A DNA stretch of 64,000 bases, from NCBI GenBank assembly GCA_964017195.1, contig OZ024895.1, forward strand, positions 6,320,001 through 6,384,000. The letters are read 5' to 3'. The notes beneath the pieces were generated by a model that saw nothing but the letters and a program-made list of their open reading frames with translations, ran no database searches and was not told the origin of the DNA. Position numbers and translations under genes: made by a program. Below are positions 13,299-24,189 of this stretch, one piece after another (positions within the stretch are counted from its first letter, which is position 1; each line of letters begins with the position of its first letter). This stretch comes from Siderastrea radians (taxonomy: Eukaryota > Cnidaria > Anthozoa > Scleractinia > Rhizangiidae).

Positions 13299-13814
13299 GT
13301 AAGTTGAACAGAAATTTCGTTTACTACATTGTATTAGTTTGTTGTTTATTGTAGGATAACGGGAAGAACAACAAGACATCACGTCTTTGATACACATTCG
13401 GCACACTTTTAAACTTTAAAACGATGTGAACACTGTTAAAATTTCTCAGAAGAGTATTGTAGGATGTCTCCGTGAAAAATTTTGTTTTATGCTCCCTGTT
13501 AGCCTTAGTGCCAGAGACCCATTCGCTCTTCTTTCGTTTTAGAGTCTTTTATTTAAATACGACACAGCATTTTAAAAAGTGAAGATACGCACAAAAAGCG
13601 AGAGAACATGTAAGACTTTAGTAGTATATACCAGAAAACTGAATAGTGTTTTTCGCGCAGTCAAACTTAGTTGCCTGCCGAACAGCGGTCCCCTCTCGCA
13701 AGTGTTTGCCCATTTTTCATAAAAGAAAACAACTTTTGGGTGCAAGCTGTTCATTTGTGAGGTATAAACTAAAACAATCATTCACCTCAGCGTCGATGAA
13801 CAGTGGTGTGTATG

Positions 13815-13940
13815 TTGCAGTCCAATTTTATCCTTGGTTCAATTTTTATTTTCTTTTGTTTTATATTCATTGTCATATATTTACATAAAAAGAACAAAGG
13901 AACATAAAAATTGAACCAAGGATAAAATTGAACTACAACA
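13815..13940. repeat. Palindromic MITE fragment
   Basis: CAATTTTATCCTTGGTTCAA near 13821 is mirrored by TTGAACCAAGGATAAAATTG near 13912, with an AT-rich loop. Flanks (TTTTTCGCGCAG at about 13650; TATTCACCTTCACTTCGGT at about 13966) match the MITE region at 41.66-41.99 kb, so this is a second, rearranged member of that family. Confidence 0.6.
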
Positions 13941-14019
13941 TATATTTACCTCACCACTATTCACCTTCACTTCGGTAAACATTTGTTACATATTTGCACA
14001 CGTCCTTTTTCCCTGACCG

Positions 14020-14238
14020 ATGGATGGACAGATGGACGGACCGACGGACGGACGGACGGACGGACGGACGGACGGGTGGATGGATGGATGGATGGATGGA
14101 TGGATGGAAGGACGGAGGGAAGAAAGAATGAATTGAGCTAGTGACGTACGAAAGACGCATAGATGAATTATTGAAAGAATAGTGAATCAACGAATGAACG
14201 AACGAACGAACGAACGAATAAACGAATGAATGAACAAG

Positions 14239-14309
<71 letters not shown>

Positions 14310-14366
14310 AAATAAATGAAGGAAGGAAGTAAAGGAGGGAATAATGAATGGTTACTTGATTGATTA

Positions 14367-14454
<88 letters not shown>

Positions 14455-14455
14455 G

Positions 14456-14497
<42 letters not shown>

Positions 14498-14500
14498 CAT
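14020..14500. repeat. Compound microsatellite cluster
   Basis: In order: (GGAC)n then (GGAT)n at about 14035-14105, (CGAA)n near 14190-14220, (GAT)n at about 14238-14310, (GATT)n near 14355-14412, (GCTT)n at about 14413-14452, then (GATT)n to 14497. The long open frames read through it are artefacts of the repeats. Confidence 0.95.
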
Positions 14501-15308
14501 GTGCTGTTCTCTTTCACGATTCAGTTCAATTCTTTTGACACTGTGATTGATTTATAGCTCTATTTTCGGACTGATAAACTCCACCTTTTTACTTTCAGAT
14601 ATGGAGGTGACAAGACCTTATACCTTTTCGTATTTTCCCAAGATTTACATTAGCAAGAAAACAGAGAGGAACAAGGACATAAATAACAATAAGAAACTGA
14701 GAAAAATATCTACGATAGAGGCGAAAACCTCGCTGTATTAGAATAGTGTAAAGTTAAGAGTGAAACTGCAAGAGGATTCTGGCCAAGTAACAAAATGGTG
14801 TAGGAACTCGATGTCAAGTTCTCTTTGACATTTGACGTTTATTGAGCCCAGGTCAACTGCAAACTTCGCTTAGATCCCTGGGTACGAGATTCAGTGGTAA
14901 AAATTCTAGTTAATAACATCACAAGATTCGATGACGTCGTATAACTTCGCACCCAAAATCAGCAAGCAGAGGCAAACGTCCGGGTACCAGTTCAAGTTGA
15001 ATCCGAGGAAATGGCCGACGTTGGCTCGTGAGAAGCATCACAAGTATAAAGTATAGGTGCTTTAAAATAAATTCTCCTGGAAAGTTTGAGTGTTTTACCA
15101 TTACAAAGATTTGCGTGGTTTAAACAAATTCTTCCCCAAAGCCGGTTTCAACAAAAATAAGTCGCTGTATTTTCTTCCCAAACACACTTTACCGTTACCC
15201 TACACTGAACAGCTCGTCACAATGAAAATCAGTGGTCACATGACCCTGTAGAAGACGTACACAGGGGCACCAAACGGTTAGTTGCGGTGGGATATCCGTT
15301 CGTGATGT

Positions 15309-15900
15309 AGCCTGCGTAGCTGGCGGGCCGATTATTTGCGTGAAGCCGCGAAGGGAATGTAGTCTGGGAGCTAATGTATTTCCGTGGGCATTTTGAGAAG
15401 AAAGCAAGCCAGTGGCCTAGTAGTGTTGAGTAGTCCATAAGGAACTCAGAAAATGTTGTTGACATTTTTGTAGAGCGCCAAGAGAGTATTAATAGGATGT
15501 TTTAAAATGACCTGTGTGATCCAGCATGGGAACGAGGCTGAAAAGCTTTAAGTGGCCATAACTTCTTTCTAGTTCGAGAAAACTCAACCAAACTCACCAG
15601 AAATACTAAGTAAACAACACTCAAGCTAGTACAATAGTTATTGCCATATATGAGGGTCACGTGATAGCTCCAGCATGAAATCGAGGCTAGAAAGCTACCC
15701 ATCAAAAAAGGCTCGATATATATGGTGGAGGCGAGACCTAACTCAGGGGACATACTTGCTAGACAGCCCTGAACCCAGCAAATTGCTTATATTTATTAAT
15801 AAGAGTCACGTGATTTACATATAGCATGGAAACGAGGCTGGCAAGTCTTGCTTGATGAAACAAAAAAATGTATATCATCCCGTTCAAAATTGACAAATAT
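15309..15900. repeat. Left long inverted repeat of the Academ-like element
   Basis: The reverse complement matches 40620-41250. Inside are three spaced copies of a motif of about 18 bp, AGCATGGGAACGAGGCT at about 15524, AGCATGAAATCGAGGCTAG at about 15671 and AGCATGGAAACGAGGCTGG at about 15822. Each is preceded by a GTCACGTGA-like or GACCTGTGTGA box. Such regularly spaced subterminal motifs are typical of transposase binding sites; that role is inferred. Confidence 0.85.
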
Positions 15901-18900
15901 AACAAGCCACATCCTCTAGAACCACAAAAGTAGTACAGATTGATTCAATCGATAGTCACGCTACCAATTAATAGAAAACAAGGCTACGCGTTTTCTGTAA
16001 TTCTTTTTAGTGAATTAGAAATTAGGCTTGTCGAACAAAGGAAAATACCTATGGTTTAGAAACAGCAGAAGCACTGTGTCTTCTCACTCCAAAATGATTT
16101 ATTTACTCTTCACTTGAAAATCAAACTCATCTTCATGAGGTCATGAAAGGTCACTTCGTAACTTCTACATATCTCCGACATCGATGGCAGTTCTAACTTA
16201 CAAACTAAGAATACTCCTTTGATGGCGAAACATATAAACATATATGAGCTGACTATCATGAAAGCAAATCAGTTCAGTTTCTTTAAATCTCGCCACAGTT
16301 TATTCCTCATTGTATTCATCGTCGTCTACCACCTCAGTAAAAACATTCTGGCAGGGTTCATCTTCTTCATAAGAGCATGCACAAAGGTCTGTGCACGCTA
16401 GTCCATTCTTACGACATTGGCATCGGTTGCTTGCGCACTGCTTCGTGCACCCGCATTTAACTAGCTGAATGATAGCTTCTGGCGCTGGTGGTAGCTTTGT
16501 CATCACTGGAAGCCATCTGTTGTCATTTTTCTCCCAGCCATAGTTTTCAGGAGATGGAATATCAGGGTTTGCAACAACATCGTTATTCCACACCATAGCT
16601 TGATAATGGGCGCGTAGAACAGCTTGATGTAGGGCACCTTGGGTTGGTGGAAGTCGTTCTGATTGGGCTTGCTTCTTACGAAATAACCACCATCGAAGAT
16701 CTTTCACTGTGGTAAGTGATGTATTTGGAACATAAAGTTCGCATACAAACTTCTCAATAGCCTTCATGGTCTCGTCAGATGGTCTTAGTGTTGTGCCCAG
16801 CTTTGCCATCTCTCTGACAACATCTTCATCGACATTTAGAAATGCCTTCCAACACAAAGGTTTTGCATGGCCTGAAAAACATTCGGTATTATCTGCTCCA
16901 CTAAGTGCATGGAACGCTGGAAGAGCAGCTGTTCTTGCTTCCCCGAGAGCTTGAACTATTGGCTTTAGCATGATCGATCTGCGGTTGCGCCCTTTCCCTG
17001 TAACAAACGAAACATTGCCACACAACTCTGGTTCCCGTCTTAATGCCAGAACAAATACATCAGTGTCAGGGGAGTGGATTTGGATCTCTGTTGCGCCATC
17101 TGATGTCGCGTCAACAGCGTGAAGAATGATCTTGGTGTCCGCTTCTTCTTGGTTGCTTTCAAGATCTTCAACATCTTTGTGTGTTGCCTTGCATTCACTA
17201 CCCCACGCAACAACAAAGCGCCTTCCATGCTGTATCCTGAAATACTTCATCGCCTTCTCTGCCAGGTATTTTGTGAGCTCCATCTTCGTCTTAGTGTGAG
17301 ACAGAAGCTTCTTCATTGACACTTTTGAGATGTTGGTGGAGTCTGTGATTCGATAGTAGACGGCATCCTGACCTCCTTGCCTCTTTTCCCTTGTGGCTTC
17401 TTTTAAGGACATAGTTATGTCGTACCTATCGAAGATCAGGCGAACCTCGTCATTCCTTCCATACTTTTGTTCTATTGTTTCAACGAAATGATCTGCAAGC
17501 TGGGTGCAGTTCTTCACCCAATCTGGTTTGTCCAGGCACTGCAGCTCTGCCATACCGTCAATGATTGTGACTTTCAAATGGGGTGCAGCGGTATCTGTTG
17601 TGGTGCCGTCATTGATTCCCTCGTCAGGCAGTCTGGATGGGAGCTTCTCTAATATGGCCATAAGTGCACTTTTTGAAGAGCAGTGCAGCATTGACCCATC
17701 TGATGCAAACATGGACCTTGGTACTAATGCGAACTCATACAGTCCGATCGTCTCCTTGATGTCCATGTCATGGCGGCTGCGGCATACCATCATCATCCTG
17801 GCAAAAAGGGATCGGTCCTCTCGCAGCTCAATCATCTTCTCCTTTGTGGACACTTTCACCTTCTTCGCATTACTCTTCCATGTACAAAGCTTTTGCTTCT
17901 TCATTGTAGACCAAATGTTGACTTTCTCGGACTGAATGCGCTCCTTCACAAACGTATCAAACAGTGTTTGTCCTATGGCAGTCTGGTTGCACAAGTCTTC
18001 CTTGACTTTATCTGGCATTACAACTTTGGTCACAAGGTTGAAGAGATCCAAGCTTTCCTCAGCAAAAGGGTTGGTAAAGGTCTCAATAGTATCCATCAAC
18101 GCTTTGACATTCTTGTCTTCTCGGGACAGTACAGCTGTAGTGTGGTGGTGATGTCGAGTTTGGATCTTGGAAGCTACACCTGCCATACCCTTTGCCTGCT
18201 CTGCAAGATTTGCCATTTCGGGAGCAATGAGAAAAAACTTGGTCCGTGCAATTTGGTTGAGGGTGATTCCTACCAGTCCCCCGCTTACTTTCATCGAGCG
18301 ATTGACATGCTCAAGTCCGTGATCTGCACCAAGTGCACAGAATGGAATGCTGGAGTTCTTGTTCACTATCCAGTTTCCCGAGAGGAACTCTGCATAGACG
18401 TCTGGATCAGTTGTTGATAGGGAATCCATTTCTGCAAGATACAATGGCATCATACGGGCGTAATTCAGGCGATCATGTGCAAAAAAGTATTTCGTGAAGA
18501 CTTGAAGGGCTTGAAGGTGAAGTTTCCAATCACCTGTACGTACTGCTCTGATAAACTGGAGCATCTCCATGACCATACGCATGTACTCTCTCGTCACCTT
18601 AAACAATGGGTGCTGATCTCGTGTTGCGTCAAACTCTGCCATCTTCTTTAGAAGATCTTGGTTCTCAACAGCTTCTAACAGCTTAGTGTTTGCTTCCTTC
18701 AGTTCAACATTTGATGCTAGGGTGCATGCTTCAGCAACTTCTTGTGAGAGATCTGCGATGCTCTTTAAATCTTCTTGAGAGCTCTTAAAGAATGCCTTCT
18801 GATACAGCGCAAATAGCGCTTGAAGAGTAACAACATGTGCCAGTTCACCTCGCTTGACATGATTCCCATCAAGTATCTGCTTCACTGTCGCTGGGCCGTA

Positions 18901-20067
18901 GATATCAGCCTCTATCCAGCACATGTCAAGACCGCTGTCTTCGATAAATGCGCCAATGGTGCGCAATTGCGCCATAACAATGTGCAATTCCCCTGGACGG
19001 AGAATGAGATGTTGAAGATCGTTTCTTGCCATCTGGAGCTTTTTCGCTGGTTGATAAAGGCCAACATCCAGAGAGATGACAGTTTTTCTGCCTGGACCAA
19101 CAACACTCGTGTTAATATTCTGCGCTTGCATTAGAATAGTCAACAGCGTCGGCCACTCATGGGCTGGTGCAGCTAACAGTGGCGGGGTGCCTACCTTCGT
19201 CACTTCGATAGGGTTACCAATGAGAGAGTTGTATGCTGACCACACAGGTATTCCTGTTCTTCCAGGACACTCTTCTCTTTCTGCTTGAATATCTCCATCC
19301 CTCTCACCCTGTGGTACCTCGTCTCTTATCTGTCGCTGGCTGGAAAAGTTACGCGCCAAGAGCCATGCGAAATCTTGCAAACTGACGGTGATGGGAAGCT
19401 GACTGGCATCAAATGAAGAGAAAACTGGATTTGCTGGCTTCGGGCAAGGATTCGGGCATTCCAATAAGGCTGTGATAGTTTCCGGAACATCCTTTACTGA
19501 ACGACTCTGGTCTTTGGTGTCAACAAGCCTGTTTTAAAAAACGAATTATAATACTCCCATTTAGACGAACGCAGTTCAAACTTAAAGTAAACTTTCCATA
19601 ATAACAGCCTGACATTTGAATACTTTTAACATGCCATTGCAGTCTCGACCACAGAGACAAAATAGAAGAGGCAGCAATATTAAAATGATGTGGCACATAA
19701 AATAGGTTTTTGGTTTCTAAGAAGACAAATTTCAAATGAATATCATCTGGCCTATAACACGGAGCCCCATTCTCTCTTAACCAAAAAATAACGACTTGAT
19801 TGCTTACCTCAATTCCTGCTTAACGTCTTGTGGGTCCTTTTTCTGCTAAATTGCCATGGCCGTTCCATGAAGAGTGCGCTGTCCATCATACGTGTCCTCA
19901 GCAAAATCGACATTATCTATAGCAAAAAATACATGTCGTCCCTTGACAATATCAGGTGGAAGGTACACTCCTCCATTTTGTTCCATCCGCTCAAGAACAG
20001 TAGCCTCTATCTGAGCTTCCACTCTCATTACTCTGTTATACTCGACTGCCATTCCAAATCCATGAAG

Positions 20068-20073
20068 CATATT
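20068..20073. repeat. Left target-site duplication of the Polinton (CATATT)
   Basis: CATATT directly precedes the left terminus and is repeated directly after the right terminus at 38832-38837. Six base pairs is the expected Polinton duplication length. Taking one copy as the original site restores an uninterrupted reading frame across the host transposase exon. Confidence 0.9.
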
Positions 20074-20385
20074 AGAAGTTATATAGTTGGGGGTACCAGA
20101 GCATTTTGAAAAATGCTCTGTTACCAAACCCAACTATATATCTACTTTCCATCTGATGGCAACAATTCAAAAGAAATCTATATGTTTTTATTTCATATGG
20201 AAACGAACGCATTTTTACATCGCGTGACTTCATACAACAGGAAGTCTTAAAATTCTCGGAAAACAGGAAGTCTTAAAATTCTCAGAAAGCAGACAGTCAA
20301 TTAAACCACAAAACGCCACAGCTGTGGCGTGACGTCATTACTAATAGCTATTGTGTCAATGACATGAGACTATCGTATGATCTCG
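20074..20385. repeat. Polinton left terminal inverted repeat
   Basis: About 312 bp matching the reverse complement of 38543-38831 with only a few substitutions. It differs mainly by a local duplication (AGGAAGTCTTAAAATTCTC occurs twice, at about 20239 and 20265; the right arm has one). The outer 75 bp form an imperfect palindrome of their own. Confidence 0.95.
20076..20150. other. Terminal hairpin inside the Polinton inverted repeat
   Basis: Arms TATATAGTTGGGGGTACCAG and CTGTTACCAAACCCAACTATATA flank an inner perfect hairpin with arms CAGAGCATTTT and AAAATGCTCTG. The same structure occurs at the right end (38757-38829). Single-stranded ends could fold on themselves. Confidence 0.8.
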
Positions 20386-20520
20386 GTCAACCACAAAACG
20401 CCACAGCTGTGGCGTGACGTCATATTTGTAAGTACATAAAATATAATCTCATATACAAACAATTCAACCACAGAACGCCACAGCTGTGGCGTGACGTCAT
20501 GTTTGTAAGTACATAAAAAT
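20304..20520. promoter_or_regulatory. Three iteron-like CGCCACAGCTGTGGCG-TGACGTCA repeats
   Basis: A unit ACCACA.AACGCCACAGCTGT followed by GGCGTGACGTCAT occurs at about 20305, 20390 and 20466, each with a perfect 16-bp palindrome and a CRE-like TGACGTCA. The second and third copies lie in a tandem unit of about 76 bp that also includes TTTGTAAGTACATAAAA. A single copy lies in the right arm near 38590. Candidate replication- or transcription-factor binding sites upstream of the first gene; the role is inferred. Confidence 0.75.
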
Positions 20521-20545
20521 ATAATATCTCATATTATTATATAGA

Positions 20546-21109
20546 ATGAATTGTAATAAAGATATACACGATGAACTGAAAGAATCAGGAGAAATTTCCT
20601 GTCCTTTTTGTGACCAAAAATTGGAATATTCCAATGAAAAACCGAAACAAGATTTATGCTGTGATGATCAGTATATTATTAACGATGATGGGATGTCAGC
20701 ATGTCTAAGTTGTGGTGTCGTACAAGGATATAATTATGTTAAAGAATATGTTGATTTTTATAAGAATCGACATCGATTTATCAGAAAATCGGTTTATCAC
20801 AGAGAGTATCATGTCAATAACATATTACTCAATTTTGAAGAAAAATACGACATTAAAATATCAACCTGTCAGAAACAAAAGATTGATGCTATATTTTGTG
20901 AGATTGGTAAGGTTCTTAATGAAGTTAATGGAACTCGGAAAAGAATGATAAGCGTTAATTTTATAATGAGAAAGATATTCAAGATGATGGGAATACCTTA
21001 CAAAAATATTCCAATTAGTAAATCGAAAAAAACATTAGCTTTTTACAATCAATATTGGGCTAGTATTATGTCTCTTATCGGTGATAAAATAAAATCTATT
21101 GTTGGATGA
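20546..21109 (+). CDS. Zinc-ribbon protein, possible VLTF3-like late transcription factor
   Basis: 187 residues. Two cysteine pairs at the N-terminus (CPFC and the CCDDQ...CLSCG ribbon) are followed by a helical region with FYKNRHRFIRKSVYHREYH and a Lys-rich C-terminus ending in a W-containing helix. A zinc ribbon followed by a Y-x-R/K-x-x-H segment is the layout of poxvirus/giant-virus late transcription factor 3 homologues, which are known from Polinton-like elements; a TFIIB-type ribbon is the alternative. It is the first gene inside the left repeat and follows TTATTATATAGA. Its 3' end overlaps the convergent minus-strand gene by 14 bp. The frame is intact. Function is inferred and would be activation of virion genes. 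Confidence 0.5.
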   Translation: MNCNKDIHDELKESGEISCPFCDQKLEYSNEKPKQDLCCDDQYIINDDGMSACLSCGVVQGYNYVKEYVDFYKNRHRFIRKSVYHREYHVNNILLNFEEKYDIKISTCQKQKIDAIFCEIGKVLNEVNGTRKRMISVNFIMRKIFKMMGIPYKNIPISKSKKTLAFYNQYWASIMSLIGDKIKSIVG

Positions 21110-21587
21110 ACACATTATATTTCTTTTCAAATTTGTCAGTTAAAGGGCACATATCAATGATTATTTCATCAAGAACTTTGACATAATCAAGAAATCCTTT
21201 GTCATTATACTCCAGTCCTCTCATAAAGGACCGTATATCAGTTAAAACCTTTTCGTACGAAGTGTACGCGAATTTACACATCTCAATCTTTCTTTTGTAA
21301 TTTTTAGCCTCTGAATATGTTTTAAGCAAGACCCCGGAACCAGATATTATTCCGAGAGGAATAGGGTTTAGTGTTACACCACCAACCACAGTCCCAGTTA
21401 CTATCAATACAACAGACCTAATATTACATGCAAGTTCTGCTTTTTTGAAATATTTGAAAGTCATTTTGAAAAGCCAGTATTTCTTATGGTAGAATTTGTA
21501 CAATGCTTTCAATTCAGATATTTGATCGTCCGTTAATTTTTCTGAAACATGGTTCCAATTGAATATGCTTCTGCGTCTTTTAGTCAT
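21096..21587 (-). CDS. Small membrane-associated Polinton protein, unknown function
   Basis: 163 residues with a basic start (MTKRRRSIFNW). A long hydrophobic, Gly/Val-rich stretch at about residues 57-90 (SVVLIVTGTVVGGVTL..., PLGIISGSGVLL) could form one hairpin or two membrane passes. It is followed by a helical, charged C-terminus. It belongs to the minus-strand run with the fibre and ATPase genes and sits directly after the small ORF at 21591, three bases away. I do not recognise a family; a virion or membrane role is only a guess from the hydrophobic core and neighbours. Confidence 0.6.
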   Translation of the reverse strand: MTKRRRSIFNWNHVSEKLTDDQISELKALYKFYHKKYWLFKMTFKYFKKAELACNIRSVVLIVTGTVVGGVTLNPIPLGIISGSGVLLKTYSEAKNYKRKIEMCKFAYTSYEKVLTDIRSFMRGLEYNDKGFLDYVKVLDEIIIDMCPLTDKFEKKYNVFIQQ

Positions 21588-21590
21588 ATA

Positions 21591-21794
21591 TTATATGGTT
21601 ACATTTTTCTTTTTGAATGACTCTTTAATATTGGAGTATAATGTTTTTATGTTTTTAATCAATCTTTCTATGCTTTCGAGAATTTCATTAATTAAAATAG
21701 CTGTTCTCATATATATATAAGTTAGATTATTCATCCTGGAAACGATGTCGAAACATCGGTCAGCTTTGAAGTGTTTGGTTGATATGTTCCGCAT
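21591..21794 (-). CDS. Small helical protein, unknown
   Basis: 67 residues, largely helical with heptad-like hydrophobics (IYMRTAILINEILESIERLI) and a Lys-rich tail. It ends three bases before the ATG of the next minus-strand gene, so the two may be co-transcribed. Start ATG 21794 follows TTATATATCACA. No family recognised; reality is supported mainly by tight packing between two convincing genes. Confidence 0.5.
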   Translation of the reverse strand: MRNISTKHFKADRCFDIVSRMNNLTYIYMRTAILINEILESIERLIKNIKTLYSNIKESFKKKNVTI

Positions 21795-21821
21795 TGTGAT
21801 ATATAATGAATGAAAAAATAT

Positions 21822-23522
21822 TCATGGCACTCTATATTTAATCAACATTAAGAATTTTTCTTTTTTGAAATTTGAAGAATGCAATTGCACCATTAAAATA
21901 CCATTTGGTAGTTCTAAATTAATATCTATTGTTTGTTTTTGAGTTGATATTGTTGAATTGAAAGTTTTTGGAGGGCCACTTTTAAATATTTTTAAAGGAA
22001 TACGTGGAAATGGGCCTCTGGTTTTTTTATAAAATACTGTTATATTTAATATATAGCTTTTTTCTGGAAGGAGTACATTAGCATTACCATTTAATGAAAA
22101 AAATGTTTCATTATTTTTCGTATCTAAACTCCCATGTAAGTAATGAACGGAACCACTCAAATTATGCCCGTTTAAAGATAAATCTGTTTCCATCACCATT
22201 TTTCCGTTTTCAATTACAAAAGCGGTGTCATAGACACTTGGGTCAACATTTGAAATTGTTTCTTTAACACCATAGACAATTAAATGACCAATTGTTAAAA
22301 GTGATGGAAAAGTAACTGTACCATGTAGATCGAAATAAATAAATTGTGGAGGTGAGCTACCCCATCGGTGAAAATTGATAACTGTTTTCGTGTACTTCTC
22401 GAATGTTTTTGTTGCATAATTAGAAATTGAAATCGTAGTGCCTTGCACTGCCACACTCAACTCACTCATTTCCGGCGGAAACCATTCAACTACCAAAGTA
22501 TAGTAACCGACTGGAAGTTTATAAAGGTTAAAACCGAGGCGTGATTGGTACTGGTTTGGTGAGCTTTTTTGAAACAGGAGTTTAAGTTGGTAAGCTTTTT
22601 TATTAATTTGATGTGGAGAATTGGGAAAATCTTTGATGCCCAAAACCTGAATATTTAATTCACTTGAAGATTCATCATCGTTTTCCATCAAATATCTGAA
22701 AACATCTTTTTTCCCCGAGCTAGTGATATGTGTTTCATCAATTTTTTTATTTACAAGATCTCTCAAATCTGAAATTTCCTCTTGCACAAAATCAACATTA
22801 ACTGCGGATTTTGAATTTCTGTAATCGGTTTGTAAGTTAATAATTTTATTGTTATTTAAATTCAAGTTTCCAGTCATATTGGCAGAACCATCCAATTTGA
22901 GATAATTTTTTTGTGTTTCACTAAGTCTGTAGTTAACAAACTCGACACATGTTGCGTCTCTTTTGTTTGTTGGAAGATTAAGATTGATAATTGATTTATT
23001 TTTCATATCAATTTTAGCTCCTTTATCCAATTTTTTCGCAAGCTGATTATCGACATACTTTTTGTTTGTGGCTTGATCTGCCTGTACTGGGTCTTTTACG
23101 TTGTAGATTGTATTATTGTTCATGTCTAAAGTTTGTTCCATAGACCCACCTTCTTTTTTACTCAAAAAAATGGCTCTAGCTGTGTTATATGATATTGCCT
23201 TATTAGTATTTCCATGGACTGGATATGGTTGAGATTGTAAAATTAAATCTCCAGTCATCGTACTACCTGATTTTAAAACAAACTGAGTTGTATCCACACT
23301 TGGAATCTTAGCTATTTCAGAATCGAGATAAGATTTTATAACAACGTCATTGTTATTGGTTCCTTGTTTCACATTAACCAGTTTTTTATTTTCCATATCG
23401 TAATTACCATCAGAATTTAGTTTAAAACCGATCCCTTGAAGTCCCCGTGGACCAGGAGGACCTTGAACACCTGATGAAATTGTGTCTGATGACGTTGGAC
23501 TATGTTCATTAAAAATTCCCAT
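21822..23522 (-). CDS. Fibre-like protein with collagen stretch and phage-tail-type repeats
   Basis: 566 residues. A short collagen-like segment near residues 20-33 (GPPGPRGLQG) is followed by four repeats of about 50-60 residues, each with an N-rich strand (such as MNNNTIYNVKDPVQADQATN) and an aromatic end (KKYVD, KSYLD, VEFVNY, VDFVQ). This pattern is known from phage tail fibre shafts. The second half (from about residue 270) is beta-rich, with no Cys clusters, and looks like one or two globular jelly-roll-type heads. No signal peptide or membrane segment. It lies next to the packaging ATPase on the minus strand and starts at ATG 23522 after AATATCTAATCAATTAATATAA. I infer a trimeric host-attachment fibre; homology beyond the repeat style is not established here. 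Confidence 0.7.
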   Translation of the reverse strand: MGIFNEHSPTSSDTISSGVQGPPGPRGLQGIGFKLNSDGNYDMENKKLVNVKQGTNNNDVVIKSYLDSEIAKIPSVDTTQFVLKSGSTMTGDLILQSQPYPVHGNTNKAISYNTARAIFLSKKEGGSMEQTLDMNNNTIYNVKDPVQADQATNKKYVDNQLAKKLDKGAKIDMKNKSIINLNLPTNKRDATCVEFVNYRLSETQKNYLKLDGSANMTGNLNLNNNKIINLQTDYRNSKSAVNVDFVQEEISDLRDLVNKKIDETHITSSGKKDVFRYLMENDDESSSELNIQVLGIKDFPNSPHQINKKAYQLKLLFQKSSPNQYQSRLGFNLYKLPVGYYTLVVEWFPPEMSELSVAVQGTTISISNYATKTFEKYTKTVINFHRWGSSPPQFIYFDLHGTVTFPSLLTIGHLIVYGVKETISNVDPSVYDTAFVIENGKMVMETDLSLNGHNLSGSVHYLHGSLDTKNNETFFSLNGNANVLLPEKSYILNITVFYKKTRGPFPRIPLKIFKSGPPKTFNSTISTQKQTIDINLELPNGILMVQLHSSNFKKEKFLMLIKYRVP

Positions 23523-23535
23523 TTATATTAATTGA

Positions 23536-24180
23536 TTAGATATTTCCATAAAAATTTCTTTTTATCAGTTTTTTTGGTTTGTCTACATACAAGAATGAAT
23601 ACGGTTTTTTGGTTGCTTTGATGTATTGTTCTTTGTCAACACCAAGTTCTCTTGATATCAGACTACGTTCATTACTACTTGGGAATTCATAAACACAGAA
23701 ATGAGAACAGTTCAACCTTATATCCTTCGGCGTTCCATAGAAAGATTGACTCAGATAAATGACTGAACAATTTTTATGTCGACCTCTTATGAAATAATCG
23801 ATAAGGGGTTTCTGGTTTTTATCACATACATAATCATCAAATATGACAATCTTTTGTGCCTCATCCTCCATATCTTCAACTGGTACAATTTCATTATTAC
23901 TGCAGACGAGTACATCATAACCAACCGATTGATCATGACTTATTTCATTGAATATCTTCATCATATTTTGGTATTTTTCCTGCTCCAAGTTTTTGGCATA
24001 AAGATAAATCTGATCGAAACGGACTAATGGCTTCGTTAACATATGATAAAGCAAATTTGTTTTCCCAGATCCTGAACCACCACAAATCAACATTCGAAAT
24101 GTGTCATTCGGCATATATTCATACAACTGTTTGTAACTGTTCATTTTATCAACGTTTAGGTCGTAATTTGGTATTTCCAT
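23536..24180 (-). CDS. Genome-packaging ATPase (FtsK/A32-like)
   Basis: 214 residues. Walker A GGSGSGKT is at 34-41 and Walker B IVIFDD at 111-116. The spacing and total length fit the short packaging ATPases of Polintons and adintoviruses, relatives of poxvirus A32. It would drive DNA into preformed capsids. Start ATG 24180 is preceded by TTATCTAATGTATTATAT, the virion-gene motif of this element. It is divergently paired with the coiled-coil gene at 24269 across an 88-bp spacer of GATAAGTT repeats. The frame is intact and both nucleotide-binding motifs are complete. Confidence 0.92.
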   Translation of the reverse strand: MEIPNYDLNVDKMNSYKQLYEYMPNDTFRMLICGGSGSGKTNLLYHMLTKPLVRFDQIYLYAKNLEQEKYQNMMKIFNEISHDQSVGYDVLVCSNNEIVPVEDMEDEAQKIVIFDDYVCDKNQKPLIDYFIRGRHKNCSVIYLSQSFYGTPKDIRLNCSHFCVYEFPSSNERSLISRELGVDKEQYIKATKKPYSFLYVDKPKKLIKRNFYGNI

Positions 24181-24189
24181 ATATAATAC

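Noticed and set aside
14168..14500. Long minus-strand open frames across 13957-14500
   Set aside because: They are translations of the microsatellites; composition is purely periodic (SINQ, SKQA, III runs).
14547..14741. Further exon of the 10.1-13.3 kb gene
   Set aside because: It is phase-compatible after a TTTCAG acceptor, but the translation is low-complexity Lys/Asn-rich, ends at once in a stop and shows no conserved motif.
17770..18417. Plus-strand open frame of 215 codons
   Set aside because: It lies opposite the well-supported minus-strand transposase exon and has no domain logic of its own.
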